A DNA stretch of 64,000 nucleotides from the NCBI GenBank assembly GCA_029961105.1, contig JASBVO010000002.1, positions 62,001 to 126,000 on the forward strand, in the 5' to 3' direction. This document shows, piece after piece, positions 7,601-15,500 of the stretch. The number at the start of each line of letters is the position of its first letter. Position 1 is the stretch's first letter. The notes under the pieces are model-generated. The model made no database searches. It was not told the DNA's origin and saw only the letters and a list, made by a program, of their open reading frames with translations. Made by a program: the position numbers and the translations under genes. The DNA is from Micrococcus sp. (lineage in GTDB: Bacteria > Actinomycetota > Actinomycetes > Actinomycetales > Micrococcaceae).

Positions 7601-10024
7601 GGACTGCTCAACGAGCTGCTGGGCCGGGCCGAGCTGGCGGACCTGCTGGACCCGGGGGTCATCGCCACGGTCGAGGCCGACCTGCAGCGGCTCTCGCCCG
7701 CCCGCCGGGTCAAGGGTGCCGAGGGCCTGGCCGACCTGCTGCGGCTGCTCGGCCCACTGACCGCCGCCGAGGCCGCGGCCCGGCTGCAGCCCCTCCACGA
7801 GCAGGGCTCCGCGTCCTCCGGCGATGAGGGAATGGCCGGGGATGCAGGAGCGGCCACGGATGAAGGGCCGGCCACGGAAGCGGGGCCGGCCACGGATCCC
7901 GGCGCCGGCGCCCCGGACGGCTCCGCCGGTGAGGACGCGGCGGCGGCCCTGCTGGACGAGCTGGTCGCGGCGAACCGCGCCCTGCGGATCCGGCTGGGCG
8001 GGCGGGAGCACTACGCCGCGGTCGAGGACGCCGCCCGGCTGCGGGACGCCCTGGGCGTCGCCCTGCCCATGGGCGTCCCGCTGGCGTTCATCGAACCGGT
8101 CGCCGACCCCCTGGGCGACCTGGTCTCCCGCTATGCCCGCACCCACGGCCCCTTCACCGCCACCGAGGCCGGTGCCGCGCTGGGACTGGGAGCCGCCGTC
8201 GTGCTCCAGGTCCTGCAGCGGCTGGCCGCCGAGCGCCGTGTGACCGAGGGGCGGTACCGGCCCGGCGGGACGGGCCAACCCGGGCCGCTGGAGGCCGAGT
8301 GGTGCGAGGTCGAGGTGCTGCGCCGGATCCGGCGCCGGTCCCTGGCCGCGCTGCGGGCCGAGGTGGAGCCGGTGGAGCAGTCCGGCTATGCCCGCTTCCT
8401 CGCCGACTGGCAGCACCTGGACCCGGCTCCCGGCGGTGGCTCCCCGGCCACGCTGCGCGGCCTGGACGGCGTGGCCACCGTCCTCGACCAGCTCTCCGGC
8501 GTGCCGGTCCCGGCCAGCGCGTGGGAGTCGCACGTGCTGCCGGCCCGGGTGCGCGACTACGTGCCGGCCCAGCTCGACGAGCTGCTGGCCACCGGCGAGT
8601 TCCTCTGGTCCGGGACCGCCGCGGCGGCCGGCAACGACGGCTGGATCGCCTTCCACCACGTCGACTCCGTGGACCTGAGCCTGGTGCGCGCCGAGGACTT
8701 CGAGCCCGGCCCGGTGCACCGGGCGCTGCAGGAGGTGCTCGAGGGCGGCGGGGGCTGGTTCTTCGGCCCGCTCGCCGGGCGGGTCCGCGAGGGCTGGGCC
8801 GGCGACGACGATCGCCCGACGAACGCGGACGTCCTCACCGCGCTCTGGGACCTGGTGTGGGCCGGGCTGGTCGGCAACGACACCCTGGCCCCGGTCCGCG
8901 GGCTGCTCGGCCAGGGCCGGACGGCCCACAAGTCCCGGGCCCGCACGCCCCGCGCCCGCCCCGCCCGGCCCGGGCGCGGAGCCCGGCTCTCCCGGCTGCG
9001 GCGACTGGAGGAGGTCACCGGCTCCCTGGACGCGGCGCTGTCCGTGGAGGGCGGGGCATCCCCCGGGCCGGCCGGGGCTGGGCTGCCGGCGGAGCTGGGG
9101 CCCACGAGCGCCGCCCGGGCCGCGGGGCGGTGGTCGCTGCTGCCGGCCCCCGTCACGGACCCGACCCTGCGCGCCCACTCCACGGCCGAATACCTGCTGG
9201 ACCGCTATGGCGTGATCACCCGAGGCTCGGTCGTGGCCGAGGAGGTGCCCGGTGGATTCGCCACCCAGTACCGGCTGCTGACCCGGATGGAGGAGGCCGG
9301 CCAGGTCCGGCGCGGCTACTACATCGAGCACCTCGGCGCCGCGCAGTTCTCCACCGGGGCCACCGTGGACCGGCTGCGCGGCTTCGCCCGCCAGGACGTG
9401 GCGGAGCCGCCCACGGCCGGGGTGCCCGCCCCCGCGCCTCTGCCCTCGCCGGCCGCTGCGTCCTCCGCCACCAAGGGCGCCGCCGCGGGCCTGCCTGCCA
9501 CCGGCTTCTCCGCAGCTGCCACCGGCTTCTCCGCAGCTGCCGCCGGCGCCTCCGCAGCTGCGGCCTGGTCACCTCCGCCTCCGCCGACCGCGGCGCCCTG
9601 GACCCCGCCGGGACGGAACGCCCGCCCGGATCCCGGACCGCCCGCCGTCGCCCTGGCCGCCACGGACCCGGCGAACCCGTACGGCGCCGCCCTGCCGTGG
9701 CCGGAGATCCCCGCCGGGGCGGACGGGGTGCGCCCCACCGGCCAGCGCCCGGGGCGCAAGGCGGGGGCCGTCGTCGTGCTGGTGTCCGGAGAACTCGTGC
9801 TGTACGTGGAGCGCGGCGGGCGAACGCTGCTGTGCTTCTCCGAGGACCCGGCGGTGCTCGGCCCCACGGCCCGGGCGCTGGCGTGGGCGCTGCGGACGGC
9901 CCGGGTGGAAAAGATGTCACTGGAGAAGGCCAACGGGCTGCCCGTGCCGGGCACGGGGCTGGCTGCCGCGCTGCTGGAGGCGGGGTTCTATTCCTCGCCG
10001 TCCGGCTTGAGGTTCCGGTCGTGA
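4616..10024 (+). CDS. lhr: Lhr-family ATP-dependent DNA/RNA helicase
   Basis: A very large superfamily-2 helicase (about 1802 residues; typical Lhr is about 1500). Lhr proteins are 3'-5' ATP-dependent translocases linked to DNA repair in mycobacteria. Visible motifs: Walker A APTGSGKT (about residue 51), motif II DEVH (about 198), motif III SAT, a TSSLELGID helicase-C block and motif VI QRVGRAGH, followed by the long Lhr winged-helix/beta-barrel core. Extra length comes from low-complexity inserts: a Gly/Pro/Ala stretch near residues 350-405, an acidic Gly/Ala stretch near 1065-1105, and an Ala-rich region near 1600-1665 that includes an in-frame 21-base tandem repeat at 9497-9559. I prefer the ATG at 4616 over 4610 because of the leaderless promoter spacing. 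Confidence 0.93.
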   Translation: MTSPPDAQAVLDRFMPATREWFAGAFAAPTEAQLGAWDAISSGQHALVVAPTGSGKTLSAFLWALDGFLRPPADVAPPSGPAQDTLPGDLPAPAAGKRAKNLTRVLYVSPLKALGVDVERNLRAPLIGITQTARRLGLDAPEVRVGVRSGDTPARERRQLVSNPPDILITTPESLYLMLTSQARATLAGVETVIVDEVHAVAGTKRGAHLAVSLERLDALLPAPAQRIGLSATVEPKEEVARFLGGIQPVRVVAPGSAKSWDVHVTVPVPDMTELPSAAGAHDLGPGSGLAAQASIWPHVEERIVDLVARNRSTIVFANSRRLAERLTGRLNEIWEERQLAEESWEDVGTDAAGRPDGGGPGAPVPLGAVLAGVAPGARPARGQAPAQLMGGSGQSAGTSAEGTGTEFARAHHGSVSKEQRALIEDALKTGQLRCVVATSSLELGIDMGAVDLVIQVESPPSVASGLQRVGRAGHQVGETSTGWFFPKHRGDLVDTSVVVERMLAGKIESLTVPANPLDILAQQTVAACALDELDAEAWFDRLRRTAPFATLPHSAYESVLDLLSGRYPSDEFAELRPRVVWDREAGTLAGRTGSQWLAVTSGGTIPDRGLFGVFLAGSEDTGTGDGTTAAGTARTGGRRVGELDEEMVYESRVGDVIVLGATSWQIQDITHDRVLVIPAFGQPGRLPFWRGDAEGRPAELGEAVGAFRREVESAQSAQSTQSAQHASALSSGPDEKEAGAGTAAAERLEAAGLDQWARDNLTAYLTEQREATGVLPTEKTLLVERFHDELGDWRVVLHSPYGMPVHAPWALAVGARLHARYGMDGSAMAADDGIVLRVPMMEDEPPGADLFLFTAEELEETVTAEVGGSALFAARFRENAARALLLPRRDPRKRSPLWQQRQRAAQLLEVARKYPQFPIILETVRECLQDVYDLPALKRLAGRIEDKSLRLVETTTQSPSPFAQSLLFGYVAQFIYEGDSPLAERRAAALSLDPGLLNELLGRAELADLLDPGVIATVEADLQRLSPARRVKGAEGLADLLRLLGPLTAAEAAARLQPLHEQGSASSGDEGMAGDAGAATDEGPATEAGPATDPGAGAPDGSAGEDAAAALLDELVAANRALRIRLGGREHYAAVEDAARLRDALGVALPMGVPLAFIEPVADPLGDLVSRYARTHGPFTATEAGAALGLGAAVVLQVLQRLAAERRVTEGRYRPGGTGQPGPLEAEWCEVEVLRRIRRRSLAALRAEVEPVEQSGYARFLADWQHLDPAPGGGSPATLRGLDGVATVLDQLSGVPVPASAWESHVLPARVRDYVPAQLDELLATGEFLWSGTAAAAGNDGWIAFHHVDSVDLSLVRAEDFEPGPVHRALQEVLEGGGGWFFGPLAGRVREGWAGDDDRPTNADVLTALWDLVWAGLVGNDTLAPVRGLLGQGRTAHKSRARTPRARPARPGRGARLSRLRRLEEVTGSLDAALSVEGGASPGPAGAGLPAELGPTSAARAAGRWSLLPAPVTDPTLRAHSTAEYLLDRYGVITRGSVVAEEVPGGFATQYRLLTRMEEAGQVRRGYYIEHLGAAQFSTGATVDRLRGFARQDVAEPPTAGVPAPAPLPSPAAASSATKGAAAGLPATGFSAAATGFSAAAAGASAAAAWSPPPPPTAAPWTPPGRNARPDPGPPAVALAATDPANPYGAALPWPEIPAGADGVRPTGQRPGRKAGAVVVLVSGELVLYVERGGRTLLCFSEDPAVLGPTARALAWALRTARVEKMSLEKANGLPVPGTGLAAALLEAGFYSSPSGLRFRS

Positions 10025-10078
10025 CGGGCCCGGGCCCCGCGCCGTGCCGGGCCGTCGGCGGAGACCTGCGAGGTCCGC

Positions 10079-11107
10079 ATGCCCGAGGGTGACTCCCTGG
10101 TCCGGGTGGCCAACCGGCTCCGCCCGGTGCTGGCCGGGCAGAGGCTGCTGCGCACCGACTTCCGGGTCCCCCAGCTGGCCACCGCCGACCTCTCCGGGGC
10201 CACGGTGGGGGCCGTGTGGCCGCGGGCCAAGTACCTCGTCATCGAGGCCGGCGAGCGGGCCGTGCTGTCCCACCTGAAGATGGAGGGGCACTGGGACGTG
10301 TACTCCCGCACCGGTCCCGACGGCGGCCCGGTCCGGCCCCGCTGGCGCTCGCCCGGCTGGCAGGCCCGGTGCGTGCTGGAGACGGCCGGCGACCAGGTCG
10401 TCGGGTTCCAGCTCGGGCTGCTGGAGGTGCTGCCCACGGCCTCAGTCGCCGACCGGCTGGCCTTCCTGGGCCCGGACCTGCTCGACCCGGCGTGGGAGGA
10501 CCCGGTCCAGGCGGACAGGTTGCTGGCGGAGTCGGTCGCGCGTCTGCAGTCGGCGCCGGAACGGCCGATCGGGCTGGCGCTGCTGGACCAGCGCCTGGTC
10601 TCCGGGATCGGCAACATCTACCGCTGCGAGACCCTGCTGCTGGCCGGGCTCCACCCCCACCGGCCGGTGGCCGCCGTCCCGGACGTGCCCGGCCTGGTGC
10701 TGCTGGCGCGGGACCTGATGCGGGTCAACACGGGCCTCGGGCCGCGGGGCACCACCGGGGTGTTGCGCGACGACGGCGCCCCCTACGGCATCCGGGTGCG
10801 GCCGGCACCGGCGGCGGGGCGTGCGGGCAGCCGCCGGGACTCCGGCGGCGGGGAGTTCACACAGGGCGGGGCCCCTGCGGGCGTGGGGACGGCCGGCAAG
10901 GGCCGCGGCCCCGTCGCCGGCGGGCTTCGTCCGCAGGGCCCGCGTCCAGCCGCCCCCGAGCGGCGGCAGCCGAACTACTGGGTCTACGGGCGGGAGCGGC
11001 AGGGCTGCCTGCGCTGCGGTGGACCGGTCGTCGTCGAGCAGTTCGGGGACCTCGAGTCCGGGAGCCCCGAGCGCGTGCTCTTCTGGTGCCCCCACTGCCA
11101 GCGGTGA
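10079..11107 (+). CDS. Fpg/Nei-family DNA glycosylase (endonuclease VIII-like)
   Basis: A 342-residue bifunctional DNA glycosylase/AP lyase of base-excision repair. The N-terminus MPEGDS gives the catalytic Pro2 and Glu3. The helix-two-turn-helix region is seen as LLDQRLVSGIGNIYRCE, and the C-terminus has a zinc finger with C-x2-C (CLRCGG) and C-x2-C (CPHC). MPEGDS and the overall pattern fit the mycobacterial Nei branch better than Fpg (which begins MPELPE). A Gly/Arg/Pro-rich insert (about residues 240-295) precedes the zinc finger and lengthens the protein beyond the usual 260-290. GAGG lies six bases before the start. It lies 54 bases after lhr in the same direction, so a shared repair transcript is plausible. 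Confidence 0.9.
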   Translation: MPEGDSLVRVANRLRPVLAGQRLLRTDFRVPQLATADLSGATVGAVWPRAKYLVIEAGERAVLSHLKMEGHWDVYSRTGPDGGPVRPRWRSPGWQARCVLETAGDQVVGFQLGLLEVLPTASVADRLAFLGPDLLDPAWEDPVQADRLLAESVARLQSAPERPIGLALLDQRLVSGIGNIYRCETLLLAGLHPHRPVAAVPDVPGLVLLARDLMRVNTGLGPRGTTGVLRDDGAPYGIRVRPAPAAGRAGSRRDSGGGEFTQGGAPAGVGTAGKGRGPVAGGLRPQGPRPAAPERRQPNYWVYGRERQGCLRCGGPVVVEQFGDLESGSPERVLFWCPHCQR

Positions 11108-11316
11108 CGGGCCTGGGCGGCGCGGGGAGGCGAGTCCGCGGCACCCGTCACGCCGCCCGTCACGCCTCGCGTCCCGGCGTGGCCGCCCGGCGTTCGCGGG
11201 TCGCCGCCGCGCGGACTACCGTGAAGGCCTGAACCGCGCGCCGGGGCCGCCGGCCGGGGCCATCCGGGTCCCGGACCCGGGCCACTGGCATCGAGACTGA
11301 CCCTGCAGGAGGAGAC

Positions 11317-12507
11317 ATGGCCGACCCCTTCCCCGATGATCCCGCCCGCCGCACCGTGGCCCTGGTCCTGGCCGGCGGGCGTGGATCCAGGTTGTCCCCG
11401 CTGACGGACGCCCGGTCCAAGCCCGCCGTCCCCGTGGCCGGGCAGTACCGGCTGATCGACGTGGCACTGTCCAACCTCACCCATTCCGGGCTGCGGGACG
11501 TGTGGGTGGCCGAGCAGTACCGACCGTTCACCCTGAACCAGCACCTGGCCGGGGGCCGCCCCTGGGACCTCGACGGCACTCGCCACGGCCTGCGGATCCT
11601 GCCGCCGGCGGAGGGCCGCACCGAGGAGGGATTCTCCGCCGGGAACGGCCACGCCCTGTTCCAGCAGCTGCCCCTGCTGGAGGCCTTCGGCGCGCAGACC
11701 GTGGTGGTGCTCAGCGCCGACCAGCTGTACCAGCTCGACCTGGGCCCGGCCCTGGACCAGCACCGCGAGCGCGGTTCCGACCTGACGGTGGTGACCACCG
11801 AGACGGACGAGGACCCGTCCCGGTTCGGCGTGGTCCGGGTGGACGACGACGGTTCGGTCACCGAGTACGAGTACAAGCCCGAGCAGCCGGCGGGCAGTCT
11901 CGTGGCGGCCGAGATCTTCCTCTTCGACGTGCCCGCCCTGGCCCGAGTCACGCGGCACCTCACCGAGCAGCAGGACGACCCGGAGGGCACCTCGCTGGGT
12001 GACTACGGGGAGACGATCCTGCCGCACTTCGTCAAGGAGTGCCGCGTCCACGAGTACCGGCTCGAGGGGTACTGGCGGGACATCGGCACCGTCGACGCGT
12101 TCTATCGGGCCCACATGGAGCTGCTGGACCAGCGGGGCCTGCAGCTGGACCGCCCCGGCTGGCCGCTGATCACCAACGCGGAGTCCACGCCGCCGGCCTG
12201 GATCGACACCCAGGCCACGGTCACCGACTCGCTCATCTCCTCCGGAACCCGGATCCTGGGCGAGGTCGAGCACAGCGTCATCGGTCCCGGCGTGGTGGTG
12301 GAGGCCGGGGCGACGGTGTCCCGCTCGGTCCTGCTGGGCCAGGCCACCGTGCCGGCCGGGGCGGTGCTGGAGACGGTGATCGCCGACGTCGGCGCCGAGA
12401 TCCCAGCCGGCCGGTCCGGCCGGGCGAACCCCGGGCCCGGGGACATCACCGTCCTGGTGCCGGCCGACCGCGGCCCGGACAGTCCCGATGAGACCACCGG
12501 CGACTGA
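11317..12507 (+). CDS. GlgC-like sugar-nucleotidyltransferase (glucose-1-phosphate adenylyltransferase family)
   Basis: A 396-residue protein with an N-terminal nucleotidyltransferase domain and a C-terminal left-handed beta-helix. Motifs: nucleotide loop LAGGRGSRLSPLT, sugar-phosphate region KPAVPVAGQYRLIDVALSN, the SADQLYQLD metal/substrate block, the EYKPEQPAGSLVAAEIFLF lysine region, and GYWRDIGTVDAFYRAHMEL. These are GlgC hallmarks, so the likely reaction is ATP plus glucose-1-phosphate to ADP-glucose for glycogen synthesis. It is divergent from typical actinobacterial GlgC (GNGHALFQQ replaces the common GSADAIYQN block) and no other glycogen gene is nearby, so another sugar phosphate or NTP is possible. 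AGGAGGAG lies just upstream of the ATG. Confidence 0.8.
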   Translation: MADPFPDDPARRTVALVLAGGRGSRLSPLTDARSKPAVPVAGQYRLIDVALSNLTHSGLRDVWVAEQYRPFTLNQHLAGGRPWDLDGTRHGLRILPPAEGRTEEGFSAGNGHALFQQLPLLEAFGAQTVVVLSADQLYQLDLGPALDQHRERGSDLTVVTTETDEDPSRFGVVRVDDDGSVTEYEYKPEQPAGSLVAAEIFLFDVPALARVTRHLTEQQDDPEGTSLGDYGETILPHFVKECRVHEYRLEGYWRDIGTVDAFYRAHMELLDQRGLQLDRPGWPLITNAESTPPAWIDTQATVTDSLISSGTRILGEVEHSVIGPGVVVEAGATVSRSVLLGQATVPAGAVLETVIADVGAEIPAGRSGRANPGPGDITVLVPADRGPDSPDETTGD

Positions 12508-12531
12508 CCCGGACCGCGGTGCCGGCCGACC

Positions 12532-15500
12532 TCACCGCGTGGCGGCGGTCTCGGTCTTCCGCTCCCCCTCCTCCGCGTCGGCGGCGGTCACCCCGGCCTG
12601 GCGCAGGCCGCGCTCCACGGCGTCCACCAGGTAGGGGCGCAGTCCGCCGGGCGGCACGATGACATCCACGGAGCCCACCTCGCGGGCCCGCTCGATGCTG
12701 TGCTTGCGGTCGAACTCGGAACCCACCTCGGTCAGCTTCTCCGACCGCACCTCGGCGCGCAGCTCGGTCAGCTGGGCGAGCATCCGGGCCCGGTCGGCGT
12801 CGTCGGCGGCCTCCACGGCGGCGGTCAACTCCTGGATCCGCGGATCGGCGGCCACGCGGGCGTTGACGTCCCGGGTGAACACCACCGCGGCGGCCGAGGA
12901 GCCGCCCAGCACGGAGGCGTAGGCGCCCTCGACGGCGGCGACCTCCATGGTCTCGTTGAGCGTGCCCGAGAAGACGACGAAGGCACCACCGTGGTAGCGC
13001 GTGAGCACGCAGAACACGATCGGGCCGTCGAAGTTCACGATCGCCCGGCCGATCTCGGCGCCGTACTCCAGCTGCCAGGTGCGCATCGACTCCGGGGAGC
13101 CGTCGAACCCGGACAGGTTGGCCAGCACGACCAGCGGCCGGTTGCCGCTGGCCGCGTTGATCGCCCGCGCGGTCTTCTTGGACGAGCGCGGGAACAGGGT
13201 GCCCGCGGTCCACTGGTCGGGGCCGTCGGCCGGGTACTGGCCCGTGCGCTGGACCGCCCGCGACTCGATGCCCACCAGGCAGACCGGGTGGCCGCCCAGG
13301 TGCGCGTCGAAGACCACGGAGGTGTCGGCGTCGGCCATGTCCGCCCAGCGCTCGAGCACCTTGTGGTCCTGGTCGGACACCGCCCGCATCACCGTGCGGA
13401 TGTCGTAGGGCTTCTTCCGGTCCGGGTTCGCCTCGGCCGAGAAGATGTCCCCGACCGTGGTGAAGTCGCTGGACGGGTGCGTGTGCGGGAAGGTCCGCAC
13501 GTCCCGGTCCACCGGGTCGGACGTCGGCGCCGGGCGCGGGAAGCGCTCGCCTGGGGCGACGTAGGCGTGGTCGTAGTGGGCGAACAGCACGCCCACGGCC
13601 GAGGCCAGGTCCGGGGCCCAGTACTGCGCCTGGCCGTTCGGGCCCATGACGCGGTCGTAGCCACCGATGCCGAAGTTGTCCTCGGCGGAGACACCGCCCG
13701 CGTAGTCCAGGGAGTGCTTGCCGGTGAGCACCATGGCGCTGTCCGGGGTCATCACGAGGATGCCCTTGGTGTGCATCAGCATGGTCGCCTCGGCATTCCA
13801 GTACGGCTGCGCGCCCACGTTGATCCCGGCCACGATGATGTTCACCTCACCGCCGCCCTGCGTGAAGGTGACGATCCGGCGCAGGGCACGAGAGACCCAG
13901 TCCATGTTCTCGGTGCCGCGGTCCATGGAGATCTCGGCACCGGCGGACAGCGCGAACCACTCGACCGGCGCTCCCATCTCCTCGGCGAGGTCGATGGCCG
14001 CCACCACGCGGGCACACTCCGGCTCGGCCAGCGAGCCCAGCGCCTTGGTCGGGTCCCCGAACAGCACCACGCGGGTCATGCCCTCCGAGTAGCGCTCGGT
14101 CGGGGTCGTGACCACGCCGGCCACGATGCCCGCGGTGTTCTTCCCGTACGGCCGGTCCACCGGGACCAGCCGGCCGGCGTCGTCCAGGTCGTGCTCGGTG
14201 AACGACCCCGCCTCGCCGGTGAGCAGCGGGATGATCTCGTAGGGGTACACGTTCCCCCGGGACCGGGCCTTGCGCACCTTCTGCGTGTAGGCGTCCATCG
14301 GCTGCAGCGGCTCCGTGTCCGGTTCCGTCACGCGGATGGTGACGCCACCGGCCTCGAAGACGTAGCGCAGGGCCTTCTCGTGCGGCTCGGCGCCGGGCCG
14401 GTCCTGCACCCGGAAGATCAGGGTGATCTCCTCCAGGCCCACGCCGAGAGTGAGCGGACGGAGGTTGCGGGCCACCACGGCCGCGACCTCCTCGATCGGC
14501 CGGTCGAACACCGGCCAGGTGTACAGGACGACCCGGTTCGCCAACAGCCGGCGCCCGGTGCCGCGCGCGGACTGGGCGCGGCGGATGCCCGCCAGGCAGG
14601 CGGCGATGGTGCGCTCGGCCATCGGCAGTCCGGTGACCCGGCCCGCCGCGTCATGGGCAGGGGTGACGTCCCGGATCTCCGCGAGCGCCACGATGCGCTC
14701 GTCGGCCGGGTTCTCCCGGGCCTGGAGGTGGAAGAGGAAGGTGTCCGGTTCGGCGGGCAGTCGCGTGCCGTCGAACTCCTTCAAGCGCCACAGTTCCACC
14801 CGCTGGCCGGTCAACGGGTGCATGTCCCGGGTGACCCTTTCCTCCTGCAACTGCCCCTCGGCCGGGCGGAAGGTGAACTGGCGGGGAGCCGAGCCCCCGG
14901 GCCCGAAGGCCGCCACGCTGACGCGCCGGACCGTCGCCAGCCAATCGGATGCCGAGAGCACCGCGCGCAGCGCCTCGGACATCGCGTCCGGGTCCTCGGG
15001 ACGACCGTCCCAGGACAGGTAGAGGTCCAGGACGACCTCGCCGTCCAGCCCCGCCGCGACCGGTTCCAGCGCGGCCAGGGTGTCCGGCAGTCCCGCGAAG
15101 GACCCCACGGTGGAGACCAGCGCCAGGGGGGTCCCGCGCAGGTCGAAGGTCCCGGTGATCACCGGGCGCCCCGCCGCCGTGACCGACTGCACGCCGGTCA
15201 GCGTGCGGATCTTGTAATACCGCCGGGTGATGGCCTCCAGCAGTTCCCGCTCGCCGGTCCGGTTGCCGCACACCGCCTCGCCGACCAGGCTCAGGATCGG
15301 CTCGGGGCCGGCGACGATCTCGTCGATCCGCGACCGGCGGTCGGCGGCCTCCGGGTTCGCGGCCAGGTAGGAGACGCTGCCCCGCACCCGGTCGAACACC
15401 TGCTCTCGGGCCGCCCGGATGCGCGGTTCCTCGAAGAGGCGGTACCGCAGGTTGCGGGCCACGTCCCCGATGACCGGGAACCGGGCCTGGGTCGCCACCA

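Noticed and set aside
5990-9331. 1113-residue open frame antisense to lhr
   Set aside because: No domain, shadow-like composition, and it lies wholly over conserved helicase coding sequence.
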